A DNA stretch of 64,000 nt from contig NC_020173.2 of NCBI RefSeq assembly GCF_000224145.3, positions 5,651,039-5,715,038 of the forward strand, in the 5' to 3' direction. Each line of letters begins with the position of its first letter. Position 1 is the first letter of the stretch. This DNA is from Ciona intestinalis. Its lineage: Eukaryota; Chordata; Ascidiacea; Phlebobranchia; Cionidae. Below are positions 17,301-28,732 of the stretch, piece by piece. The notes under the pieces are model-generated. The model saw nothing but the letters and a program-made list of their open reading frames with translations, made no database searches and was not told the origin of the DNA. The translations under genes were made by a program, and so were the position numbers.

Positions 17301-20300
17301 CCCACACAGTAGCAGCGACAAGCCTTGAACACATAACCTATTGGTTAGAGGTAGGCATACCACCCACATAGAATACACACATGGTAACTTGTAAGACGGT
17401 ATGAGGTGTATTAAACAGAACACCCACGTTATAATGATTGTCTTTGCCCCGCCATGCGAGGATAAATAAGTTACATATGTGGTAACTTGTAAACGGGCAC
17501 GAGGTGTATGAAACAGAACACCCATGTTATATCGACTGATGTCGCTATGCAAGCATAAACGAGTTACATTCATTCATTTATTTATACATGTAATTGTCAA
17601 ACGCCACTCACCCAATGTTAAAACTTCAAATGGAAAGTTTGCTTTTTCTATTGAATAAAGACACATTGTGACATCATCAATGGGGTCTCTTACATCATCG
17701 CTGTCAATCAAATCAAACAAGGACATCCTGTGGTCAGAATATAAAAGTGAATTATCAGTGTTTCCAGATGTATTTTCTTTTGTATCATCGTAATGCATCA
17801 CTGGGGAACTTTGATTTGGATTTTGTATCACTGCAGTGTTGCACAACACATTTTCAACAGTATCATCTAAACATGCATCCAGTGCGAGTGGTTCAAATTT
17901 CGGCACCACTGCAGTGTTGCCCAAATGAAACTGCTTCATGTCAGAATAGCTTGAAACCTCTGAATGTGAACCTCTAGAAATATCCACCCCGGAATCACTG
18001 GTTAGTTTAGAATTAACATTTGCATTGGCAGAGTTAAAAGAACTTTGCGCCTTTAGTTCAGTGTGGAACTTATTCTCACTTAGACCCATGCTGGCTACTG
18101 AGCCAGTTACAGAGGAACAGCTTGAACCAGTGTGAAGTTTCCTTCTTAGTGAAAGTGAGAATTGGCTGGAACTTTCGTTCAAGGATTGTTTCGTGAAAAG
18201 ATTCCATCTCTGTATGATGGTCTGTAGGGATGCAAGGTTTAAGACTTTTCACCAACTGGTTTAAACTTTTTTATCTACTTGCGAAACTATTTTTACTTAA
18301 TACAGAGTTTCGGTGCAATTTAAAAGAAAAAACTACACTTCGGGGCCAAAAAATTATTAATTACTGTTAATTTGTTTCATTTTATTAAACTTAATAAGTT
18401 GCTTGCGTTCCAACTGGAAAAGATATGTACCATAACATAAGCGGTATGCCTACCAAAGGTAAAGCAACTTTGTTTTAATTCGAGTATAGACTCATTATAC
18501 TATAGCAGATGTTTCACCAAGTCTACTCAGTCTTCTACAAGCACTGATGATTCATTCAACCTTTGGCCTTTAATCCACCATTTTTGATCCCAAATTAAAC
18601 CCACCTTAACTTTTCCTTCCAACTTGTGTCTTCTAAACTTATCAGCATGACAAACTTTGGTGAGATTATTCTTCCATAGTTTAAACGTAGATAACTTAGT
18701 GTCGATTTCTTTTCCTTTATGGAACCAACTCAAAGCATCTTGTTGGGAAATCTTTTCACATTTCACTTCTTCTATCCAACTAAAATAAGAAATAGTTCAT
18801 TTATAATTGTAATAAATTTTGTGAATCTGACCCTGATCTGGTGTTCATAGAGTTGAACGGTTGTTGTGTAAAGAAATACAGTAAGGATCTGGTGCTACGA
18901 AATAATAACAGACAAAAATTAAACCAATTGTATAATAAAACATACATGTTAGAATTAATTATTTTCATCTGTTTATGTTTTATGATATTATTATTATAAT
19001 ATAAAAGCAGTCCACAGTATTTTGGTTACGGGTAAGGACATGTTTGTTTTGTATTGACAGAGAACCAGCATATAAAAGATATAAGAATACACATACATGG
19101 TATTATCGTTATACTATATGTTAGCAGTATAGGGTATTTTGTGTAAAAATTCAAGCAAATTATATATTAAAATGTATGCTATATTTTGGCTACATGGCAT
19201 CGTCAGTCTCTAATTAAAAAAGAATCTACCAATCAATCAACCCAAACCTTTCAAAGCAGATTCTCATCACTCTCAATCTTCTCTTTTCCTTCTCCTCATT
19301 TTCCTCCCACTCTTCTCTTCTCCTTTTTGCTCTCACTTTCCACGAATGGAAGCTTGTTCTCCTGGATCTCGCATCTTTCCTCTTAATGAAAGAAACCATT
19401 GCCGACCTTCTAACCACAACCTGGGAAATACAAACAACCTTTTTGTAACTATGTAACATATATTCATATATAACATAATTTTTTTATCTCTTTGAAAACG
19501 ATAGTGAAGACCATGTTACTTAAATAACAAAGAGAAGAGAATCAACAGCAAAACAGTCAGTAAAACACGCTATGGAAAAATGGTATAGAAAAAAATGTCA
19601 CCTAAAAAGCATGGCTGTTGCACTCAAAATAGATACAATGTAAATCAATAATTCACATAAAAATAATTAAACTTTAACAAAAAATGTAAATAATAGCTTG
19701 ATACCTCTGCACAAATAAATAAATAAATTACAATAAAAAAAAAGTTTTCACAAAATGGCAAGCAAGTCCACCCACAAAAAAAGTACCCACCACCCTCCAA
19801 GAGAGGATTGCTCCTCTCATCACTTGATCTTCCTTCCTCCTCCTCACAACTCCCATCATCTTCTTGATCCGCATCCCTCGCGTCCATGTTGTCATCAAAC
19901 TCCGCAATCGAGCGTTGTTTATGATCTCTATAGATCGTTGCCAGCGACGACGCTGCTCACTGAAGCCGAACCAAGCATCGAAAACTCTGCGATATATTGA
20001 AGATGTTTATGGGAATATTATTTTGTAGGAAACTTTTTCAAAGTGCTTTTTAAATCAAAATATATCTAAACATTTCAAAAAAACAATAAATTTAAACAAT
20101 AATCTTAGGAATATTATGTTTCATGGGTATTTTTTTGGTAAGGGTGACATTGATTTAAATCTTTTAATGTTCCCATGAGACTTGGGATTTAGGCCACAAT
20201 TGGCCAATAACCTCAATGTTATTGAATACATGTTGTTTATAATGTTATATGGTGCTTATATGGCAGGCAGATTCTTGTCTAAAGAAATACAGTCAGGATC

Positions 20301-23300
20301 TGGTTCTACAAAATACATAACAGACAAAAATCAAGTCAAACCAATTTAATAAAAAAAGATATATTTCGCCTAAATGTCATCGTCAGTCTCTTGTTTGAAT
20401 AGAATCCACACCTTGCATATAGTTTCTATTGCTTTTACTCAAGGTTGCAGTTAATATGGGATATTTTGGGGCAAATGTTTAATTCATGGATGCTCGCTCT
20501 TTGGCTTCTTTATTTTATATTTATATTACTGCATTACTTCGTGCTTCTTTTGCAGAGACTGACGATGCCATTTAGGCGAATTGTATATTTTTTATTATAC
20601 CAGACCGTTACTGTATTAATTTACACAAGAATCGTTCAACTCTATGAGCACCAGATCAGGGTCAAATTCGAAGAATTTATTACAGTTAAACAGCACCTCG
20701 CGCATAGTTTCCTTTGCTTCCTTTCAATATAAGGTTGAAGTCGATAATTTTCAACAATCAATTTCCTCCATTCGTTGATTATTCGTATCAACATGTTGCT
20801 GTTGAGTTGATTTCGAATATTCAACGCACGTTGTTGGTTGGATCTCTCTGTGGTGTAAACCTCATGCCAGTGCCTGAAGTTGGCTGTATAACAGTAATAC
20901 ATATTAAATGAATGAATGAATGAATGAATATAAGCTGCCTTATTCTCGAAATCGTAATTTATTTCAATATATATTGGAAAAGTTCATGGTCAGCAAACTT
21001 TTTAAAGTGTAGCAGAGGCAAGGATGAATGAATGTAACTTGTTTATCCTTGCACGGCGACTAGAAAACAACAGTCGTTAATCGTTATAACACGGATGTTC
21101 TGTTTCATACACCTCGTGCCAGTCTACAAATGACCATGTATGTTATATAATTTGTTTATTTTCGCCTGAATAATGCCAGTTTTTATAATAGAATTCATGC
21201 CAAAGTTGGCCCATTACCAAAACATTCTATAAGCACATTTTGTTCTATATGGGTAAAATCCTACAGTGAGGTATGCCATGGGATTCTATTACAGTACCAC
21301 TTACAGATACACAAAACTAAACTCACTTTTTAATGAAATAATTTCCATCCTTATTCTCGCCATTTGTAAACACCGTCGCTTCTTCCGTTCTCTTACATAT
21401 TTCAGCCACTGGGTGGCAGCATCGCGCACACACCAGTCACTCCATTTCGCTTTCCGAGATTTGTCGGAAATTCGCCGAAAATAATTTGCCTCCCATTGCA
21501 TTAGAACAGATGACAGCAAAGTCTGCCATAAACACAATATTTCAGAAAATGTACTTAATAGTTTTAAAAATGTCAAAAACGAAGCTTAACCATGCTTAAA
21601 CTATTAATAAACCAAGAAAAATCATTTGGGTAAATTAAGAAGGTACTAACAAACAAAGTCTACAAAGAAAGTTAATTCAGGGTAAATACAAATGAATAAA
21701 TAGGGACGTACAATCATCACATTCTACAGTTTACCACACATGAACGGTCGCGTAACAATAAGCAACATAAAACGAATATTAACAAATAATACAATATTTA
21801 TTGAAAAATAGCATCATCATCTAGTTATAATTTAATAAACCTTCATACCTCCCTAGAAATCTCAGCGACTTGTTGAGCCAGCCTTACATTATGTTTTCTC
21901 CCCATAATATAAGATCTCCATGTTATGAAGAATGAACGAAGGTAACAACGTTGAATGTTAACAGATGCTTGAGATCTGGTAGATGATCAAGAAAATAATT
22001 TTTTTAAATATTTATAAATTTTAGGTTGCATGTTTTAGAATAAAATTTTGGGTAATGGGGCATATCAAGTCTAAATCCAAATCAAGTCTAAATCAAGTCT
22101 AAATGGGCCAAATCAAGTCTAAATCTCGACACGGACCTTACCCACATAGAATAGAATATGGGTAAAACTACATACAGTATATATATAACATGGTGTTACT
22201 GCCTCTTATGCATCCTATATCTATACCTGTGACAGACTTAAGTTCCAAAAAAAAAAAAGTTTTTTTTTTAATTTTTGGAAAATATTAATCCTAATTACAA
22301 CATAACATGAATCTATATGATTATGTGTTCAATTCAAGATCCAAACAATTACAACACAACAGTAACATTTATGCCATCATAGTTAGTTAGTTACCTTCTT
22401 TCATGAAGATTTAGAACATATTCTTTCCAGATGGTCATGTGACTATCTAATACATTATTTCTATGTTTGTACTCGGCTATTTCCATTCTTGCATGAGCGG
22501 AGATTATATAAGATTTCCATGAATTGAAGTAAAACCTGCAAAAGTAAAGATTTTTTTCAACCTCTTTTGGTTTTCCCTTTTTATTTTTTTATTTTGTTTT
22601 AGAAAAAAAGATATATAGAACTTAGCTAGAATTAGAATTGGTACAATTTTAAATTGTTTTAGAAAACAGTGATTTCTTAATATATTGTGAAAATAAATCA
22701 AATTCCCTTTTTTTCTTGTATTTTTAGTCTATCGGTAACCTAAACATATTTGTTTGAACAAGTGTATGCAACTAAAACTTAACATGTCGAAATTACCTCA
22801 AGCTTTCGTTTCGTTGCTCCTTAATGGTATTTCTATGTTTTAATCGGTGACACCAAGTGTTGAATATTCTTCGAACCAAACATCGCGCATGAACGCTCAC
22901 GGCGACGATCGCATCACGCTGATGACGCAGTTTTATCACGGGAGTAACTCGTGACCAGTGCGTGATGCATATCTTCGTGATCTGTATCATAAAGTGAAGT
23001 TATAAGCTGGTTGTAAAGATAGCAGCAAAGTGGTTGAAGTGCGTGGTTCATAATATAAAAAGCACCCGGTTTAAAGCTCTATGCTGTCACCAAGCCGAAG
23101 TGGTTAGAGCAAGTGGTTTATAATCAGAGGAGACGGAGTTCAAAGCTTGATGCTGCAACCAGTGTGAGTGTATGCGTTCTTTGACAAGACTACATATTTG
23201 TTTGTTGTAAAATATGGCATGGATGTAGAAAGAATACAGGATAGATAAGTAAACCTATATGTAACCAACATAATATAAATATACATTAGTGCTAGATTCC

Positions 23301-26300
23301 TCTAATGGCAATAAAGATCTTTAACTTAGTATTTAAAACAAACATCAAGATGCCAGGTTCAAACCCAGCAGAAGTAACACCAAAAGATACCGGGTTCAAA
23401 GCTCATTGCTGCCACTATTGTAAATGTGTGTCACTTTAAAACACACACTAAGATACCGGGTTCAAACCCTGCGCAAGTAAGTAAAACCAACTTACCTTCT
23501 TTTTAAACAATTTCTTTGCTTTCCTTGATTTGTTGGCGACGTCTTTCCACTTTGTAAAGATCGTAATTAATGTTTGCAGCTGGAATCGCTCATGTGCGAC
23601 AACATTTCGTGTTCGTTTTACATCACAATCAGCTATTGTAATGAAAATTGTTAGTAAAGGTATTGAGGTATATAATATGAAAAACAGGGTATTTTAAGGC
23701 CAATTGCTGAAAAAAAATACTTCTGGTACAAAGCCGTTGAATAATATTTTAGCGGTTCATTTGGTATCAAAAAAATGCAATGTTTTTTACTATTTCTGAC
23801 GTTTCATCTGTCATTCGGCCAGTTCAGGCAATGTAACAATACAGGCAACGGAAAACATTGAAAGTAACAGACATAAATGCGCTCATGCAAATCCATGTTA
23901 ATTTGTTTGTGGGTCGCAGAGGCCGAAGTAATAAGTGTCAATGAAAGTCATAAACCATAAAGGGCTAAGAAAAGCTGAATTAAGGGTAATATATATGTTC
24001 ATCTATCAACATAACATAACACACTTTTTATTTATCTTTTCAAAACGATATTTAAGACTACAATACTTAAAGAATGAAGAGACAGCAAAACAACAGTTGT
24101 TAAAACACGCAATGGATAAAAAGTGTGGCTGTTCCACGCAATGCATACTAACCAACATATATATTCCATAAATTAAAAACTTTTCTAGTGAGAACCAAGT
24201 TATTAAAAGTCACAGCGATGCTGTCGGCTCTTTTCGTGTGATATTTCTGTCTCCATCTTGTGAAGTACTGCAAATAAGCAAGACGATTATGTACATTGCC
24301 CTATTTTGTTACCGTTTGTATTGTTTTCGTTATGTTAGCATTGAAGCTATTACGTAACAATCGCCATTATTACTATTTAATGCCACATGGTATATTGCGC
24401 AACACTGTTGCAATAACTTCAAGTATAGTTTAAAGTTGTATAAAGCGTTGTGTATATGTTTTCTTTACCTAATATTCCTTTCGCATTGACTCTTGTCATT
24501 CGTTAGCTTTAGTTTACACTAAACTTAAAATAAAAACCACATACTTACATTACTTAAACATCTTTCATCCTTTGAACGGATGAACGAATTCATCTGAAGT
24601 GAATCCTGATGTCTTGATCTCCATTTATTGAATGTTTCACTCATTCTAGTTGCTTGTTTTGTGTGAAGTCTGTAACGTATTAACAACTTATTCTATGTAG
24701 GTGAGCTCCTTATCCAGGATCTGTGATTTATACCAGGATTGGCCCATTACCCCAACATTGTATATGCATATTCTTTCCTATATCAGTCAGGGTGAGGTCC
24801 TACAGTGAGGCATGCCATGGGAATTGGGATTTAGGCCACAGTTAGCCCATTACCCCAACATTGTATATGCATATTCTATCCTATATCAGTCAGGGTGAGG
24901 TCCTACAGTGAGGCATGCCATGGGAATTGGGATTTAGGCCACAGTTAGCCCATTACCCCAACATTGTATATGCACATTTTATTCTATATAGGTGAGGTTC
25001 TAAAGCGAGGCATGCCATGGGACCTGAGATTTAGGCCAGAGTTAAGCATTGCCCATAATGCCAATGGACATTCGGTGTTATATTTGAGTAGGCATTGGGT
25101 ATGTATATTATGCTGGCGGAACCCCAATCCAATATACCAAGAGTATATATTACAGTAAAATAAATGAGAAAAGACCACTTTTATTGAAGAATAGGCCTAT
25201 GTGAATTATATATACTACTTATACTTATATTATCATAAAAAGATCATTTTTATTAAATATTACCTTGATTTCCATACAGTCAATAACTTGGTGACAACTT
25301 TTCTTCTTTCGATTCTCTTCAAACTATTATCCCTTACACTTGCCTCATGTATCATCCATTTTAAAGCTAAAGAGAGAAAAACAATTTAGATTTGTAAGTG
25401 TTTAATAGCAATACCCAATGTTCCATCATATCATTTAACACTTGAGATAATTATGGGGTCAGGTATGTCAGTATGTGGATAGTAGACAGAGAACAGTAAT
25501 TGGAGTAAACAACCACTAGCAGGGTTTATGAAAATACATATATTTACATGTGTTTTGTATCAAACTAACTTAGTCCAAAATTTTACAATACAATGCCAAA
25601 AATATATACAATTAAAAAAAGATGAAATCAGCTATGACCTGTCATTCCTTTAGCTAATATATGATATCTATGGAATGTGGTTGCTATGGCAACTTGCTTC
25701 CTAATATGGTCACGCCATGCATGGAAATGAAGTTCAAATATCTTCCGTTTATGATGTAATAATGCTCTGTGATGTAAGAGATGAAAACAAAGTTTATTGT
25801 TTCAATAACTTTGTTAAAGCAAAACTAGAAGCAGTGAAACTGCAATTCAAAAAAAATAGAAGCATCATAAGCGTAATTTGAATACCAAGAAACTTTGCAT
25901 TTGAATAACTAGAATATTTGAATAACTAGAACCAAGGCAAGCCTAATTTAAATAAACTAGAAGCAATAAAAGTGTGATTAAAATACCAAGAAGCACCGAA
26001 AGCGTAATATAAATACTGGGAAGCGGAGAAATAGAATTTAAATACCGGAAGGATTTAAAATGTAATTTAAATGAACAGAAGCAAAATGCAGTAAAGGCCG
26101 AATGAATTATAAACAACAGATAAAATATCATGAATTAATTAGTAACCAATCCGGATGGGGGGTGGGTTTGGGTATTGCATTAAAAATGACAAGAAAATGG
26201 TAAACAAGTTTCTTATTTATTTTAAATGGAAAGAAGTTTTATCAGAATGGGTTTATTTAAGTATGAAGTAGAACTAACACATGAACAGAGATGTTATAAC

Positions 26301-28188
26301 TCACCTTTCCATTTTCTCTTGATTTTGTTGTTGAACATTTTTCATCAACCGTACATTTTTCCTCCATCTTGAAAAACACCTGACCAGAATATAAGAAGAT
26401 ATTAACATGTTAAATGGGGGTAACGGGGCAATCCTACCCTAAATACCAGAACCCATTGTGTCAGGGACCTCACTCATACAGAATAGAACAGAAAAGCTTA
26501 ATTAAGACCCTTATTTTTTTCTAATTTTTATTTATTCTAGGTAGTAGGTATTATATTTAAATTTTTATTTTTTAATGTTTTAGTACATAAATAAAACAAC
26601 TTTGATACAAATCCAACAGTCACAGCCTGGATCTTTATACTTCTAATCCATGTATAGCCTCCAAGCATAAACACTTCAACTTCAACCATACCAACCTATG
26701 CATGGTGATGAAACCATCAGCAACTTTCGCGTTTTGTTGCAACGCTGATCTCATCTTTATAATCCTTAATTCTTCTTGAAGAGGAATCTTCTTGGATCGG
26801 ATGCTCCGGAATAAACACCTCCCAGCATCATCTGCATCATCAATATTTGGAGAAACATCTCTTAAATCCTGGATTGGATGAATTTCTTCCAAATCTTTAA
26901 TTGTGATCTCTTCATTCTCTTTTCTCATATGTGTAGCAGCTTCAAGAGTCCTGCCAGGTGAAGCAGGAAATTTCCGGTTTAATCCGGTTATATCTGCACT
27001 TCTGCCAGGAACTCTTGGTGAATGAATTAATCTCTCATTACTAATCCCCTCTAACTTATGTGTAGTAGTTTTCATAGCTCTAGCAGATACAGCAGGGCAC
27101 ATAGGTTGTGATTCTCTCTTTTTGAAAGCTCTACCACTTGATGATTCTGTTACTTTTTTAAGGGGAGATTTTAACCCTGGCTTTGGTTTTATCTTCGAAA
27201 CTGAACCAGTTGCACTAAAAGTAACTTTCTTCTTGTGTTTAAAATCTGCATCGAGCTCAGGGATCTGCCTTGCGTCTTCATGAGTGACATGTTTTGGAGT
27301 TTTAGCATAGAGATCTGATAAAACCAACATGGCAGATTTATTTACGTCGTCAAAATTTTCTGATTTTGTCAATTTATCATTTTGCATCTGAATGTTGGTT
27401 TTCACTGATTTGGTTCGTTTTTCTTTTAGTTTTTGGTCACTATTGGTTGACTTTCTTGGTGTGACATCACACCATGTATTGTTACATAAAAATATATTCT
27501 TTTGCTTCATGGACACTTCAGTAAATTTAAGATCATCTGCTGGAACTTTGGTGCTGAGGTCAATCAGTTGATCATCTTCTATGTTGGAACTTTTAGATAA
27601 TAATAATAAATCCCTTACACTAAGAGGGAATGAAGCCACGGAATTTTGATCCAAACTTTTGTTTTCGGATAAAAACTTTGAGGTTTTGTTGCGAGGGGAA
27701 TAACAAGGGAAAACGCTTCTTTTGTTGGTTGAGGTAGATAATGTGGGGTAATCTCTGTCTTGTTTGGTTAAGCTTTTATTTGCTTCTTCAGTGCTTTTAT
27801 TACCTTTGTGTTTTTTGATGTTAAAATGATCTGGAAGCACTGAAGAAAAAGAATCCGGAAACACTGCAGGTTTGCTTTGATATGGTTTAGAAATTTTTGA
27901 AGATTTTTTAGGTGAACTGCCATTGTGATGTAACTGTTGCTTTGTGACATCACTGTTAACACTGTTAGGTAATGAAGAAAAACAATCAACATTAGACTGT
28001 TGGAACTTTACACTTGATTTTTGTTGCAAACTTTTGTCAAGAACAACTGAAGAATTCGATGTCTTAGAATTTAATGGTCGATAAGATAAGTTGACATCAG
28101 TGAAGATTGTTGCGCTAACTTTACAAAGTGAAGGCACGTGTTGTATATTGCATTGCTTCTTGTGAGGTCGGCTACTTCTCAGTGACAT
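8380..28188 (-). CDS. SFI1: SFI1-like centrin-binding repeat protein, 35 exons, ~2,238 aa
   Basis: Exons (minus): 26696-28188, 26305-26379, 25639-25766, 25264-25366, 24549-24669, 24153-24267, 23496-23632, 22797-22981, 22395-22535, 21849-21975, 21327-21522, 20697-20883, 19791-19986, 19248-19420, 18605-18779, 17612-18221, 17056-17236, 16698-16817, 16371-16432, 15790-15967, 15226-15336, 14567-14664, 14154-14389, 13590-13711, 13227-13340, 12584-12745, 12077-12187, 11330-11480, 10964-11050, 10430-10617, 10132-10216, 9682-9816, 9175-9333, 8856-8954, 8380-8535. Total 6,717 nt, divisible by three, every junction phase-compatible. Exon 1 encodes about 480 residues of Ser/Lys-rich, probably disordered sequence. 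Nearly all later exons encode helical repeats with a Trp core such as RCFSRWRKN, AVFSIWKHKY and HAWFIQWREM, the signature of Sfi1 centrin-binding repeats. About 67 Trp suggests 45-50 repeats by my estimate. Exon 16 (aa ~1184-1387) is a Ser/Asp-rich, repeat-poor insert. Known family role: a centrin scaffold at spindle pole bodies, centrosomes and basal bodies. The C-terminus could differ: after the codons for WIRQ a weak donor (GTGTTA) could join an acceptor at about 7998. Confidence 0.85.
8613..8701. repeat. Near-perfect 33-bp inverted repeat (hairpin)
   Basis: Left arm 8613-8645 (cctcagtgttagatgagaca...) and right arm 8669-8701 are reverse complements with about one mismatch, separated by 23 nt. 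It lies in the last SFI1 intron. Related degenerate sequence continues to about 8785. It could be a fold-back element remnant or a transcribed hairpin. Confidence 0.8.
9001..9140. repeat. Dispersed repeat family C copy
   Basis: Contains the diagnostic run aacaacagttgttaaaacacgc followed by gataaaaagtgtgggaaaga. Other recognisable copies lie at about 4130-4190, 4980-5030, 5330-5395, 19490-19625, 24040-24135, 36285-36375, 36475-36600, 38990-39060 and 54780-54870. The 8-bp palindrome aacaacagttgtt-type core is conserved. Autonomous parent not seen. Confidence 0.75.
10649..10946 (-). mobile_element. Composite SINE, nearly full length
   Basis: Reverse orientation. The 3' tail (gaatgaatgtaacttattta) is at the left; the tRNA-like head with a B-box-like gccttgaacccgg on the plus strand is at the right, followed by an A-box-like region (ggtaaccaaccactgtgcc). 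Lies in the SFI1 intron between exons 29 and 30. Confidence 0.88.
11690..11888. mobile_element. MITE family A, full length, inverted orientation
   Basis: Flanked by tatata on both sides. Termini are agtaaggtggggaaagatgg and cccgtcttcccccaccctact. Interior shared with the other copies. Intronic in SFI1. Confidence 0.9.
12242..12562 (+). mobile_element. Composite SINE, full length, forward
   Basis: tRNA-like head at 12250-12315 (A-box-like gtggtacagcagtaag, B-box-like gggctcaaggctta), body (cttgggaaagacacctaag, aacccagtggtcactaat) and tail (ggataaacaagttgcattca). It ends a few bases before SFI1 exon 26. Confidence 0.88.
12955..13212. repeat. Tandem duplication, ~131-bp unit (repeat family D)
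   Basis: Two direct copies containing cccatatagaataaaatctc and the run ccttgggtgttggggtaata about 131 bp apart. It is the inverted counterpart of the array at 14708-15170. Confidence 0.85.
13738..14145. repeat. 71-bp minisatellite in SFI1 intron
   Basis: Five clear units; the run tatgaataca starts at 13759, 13830, 13901, 13972 and 14042, with a partial sixth. Two unit types alternate, with spacers cccatgttagaacacgacag and caattttctaactcagcag, so the real period is about 142 bp. Sits between SFI1 exons 23 and 24. Open frames running through it are periodic artefacts. Confidence 0.95.
14708..15170. repeat. Tandem array, ~128-bp unit, four copies (repeat family D)
   Basis: Units begin aagggtgaggccttcagtaa at about 14711, 14841, 14967 and 15096 and include catctagaccccactgagac. 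Located between SFI1 exons 21 and 22. Single or eroded copies of the family occur at about 2510, 16140, 21190, 22040, 26420, 37540, 46950, 49850 and 59385. Confidence 0.92.
15578..15771. mobile_element. MITE family A, full length
   Basis: tagtagggtgggagaggatg at the left, catctccccccaccctgcta at the right. Intronic in SFI1, ending 19 bp from the low end of exon 20. Confidence 0.92.
17275..17580. mobile_element. Composite SINE fragments, opposed orientations
   Basis: A reverse-oriented head (gcgacaagccttgaacacat) at 17275-17375 abuts forward bodies and tails (acgaggtgtatgaaacagaa, ttacattcattcattta) at 17375-17585. Lies between SFI1 exons 16 and 17. Confidence 0.8.
20280..20672. mobile_element. 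Palindromic repeat family E (agcaccagatc termini)
   Basis: The left part has aggatctggttctacaaaat and aaaaaagatatatttcgcct; the right part has the inverted versions (tttaggcgaattgtatattt, gagcaccagatcagggtc). Related pieces occur at about 4617-4830, 11106-11280, 13440-13520, 16500-16665, 18825-18945 and 51480-51530. A non-autonomous inverted-repeat element is the best guess. Confidence 0.65.
24755..25062. repeat. 103-bp tandem array (repeat family D variant)
   Basis: acattgtatatgca recurs at 24755, 24858 and 24961, exactly 103 bp apart, with near-identical interiors (gtgaggcatgccatgggaat). In the SFI1 intron between exons 4 and 5. Confidence 0.92.
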
Positions 28189-28732
28189 TATTTATATCAT
28201 CTCTTTATTTATTTAACTTTTTTCGAAGGTCATATTATTTTTTGTTTTTTATAAAACTACATCTGTAATAAGACAAGAAGAGTTAAACATGGTACGATAG
28301 CACTTGTAAACTAAAGTTGGCACTGAATCTATTATTGAAATTGTAAATGGTAACATTATGGCAGATTGGCAGTAATGAATTGGTAATTTATGAACAAGCT
28401 ACAAGCAATGTTCATATTATTATCTCTACAAAGTATCCAAGGTCTCTGGCTCCGTTCTCTGGTAAGAAATTTCGAAACTTACTAAAAAAATATTCACTAC
28501 TAATTTAATGACAAGCATGTTTTATATTATTTAATAACTTACTAAAACAAAGCCAATGGGTTAATATCAACTAATAAAGTAAAAAGAGCCAATTATTTCC
28601 CACAGTTAAAAAACACTTTTTTTTCGATTGCCTATCCTAGTTTGTTTAAAGATAGAGTAAACAACATGTACTGCCTTTCTATAGGATTTCTATAGCAGCA
28701 CAATTTATTAAACTAATGATAACAAACATGTA
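28189..28732. other. Spacer between DOHH and the SFI1 start
   Basis: AT-rich, no repeat of the major families and no supported exon. It must contain the DOHH 3' end and SFI1 5' sequences. No convincing TATA box was found. Confidence 0.6.
28704..28709 (-). terminator. DOHH polyadenylation signal AATAAA
   Basis: AATAAA on the minus strand about 24 nt after the DOHH stop codon, the first such signal downstream. Confidence 0.6.

Noticed and set aside
22504..22701. 65-aa ORF upstream of SFI1 exon 9
   Set aside because: Only the part below 22535 is exon; the rest is AT-rich intron read before the acceptor TTTTGCAG.
25943..26131. 62-aa hydrophobic minus-strand ORF
   Set aside because: Phe/Leu/Ser-rich by base composition within an SFI1 intron; the SFI1 exons on both sides join without it.
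26635..26695. Extension of SFI1 exon 1 past 26696 to a stop codon
   Set aside because: The phase-correct join uses the donor AG|GTTGGT and continues into RCFSRWRKN; the extension has no repeat character.
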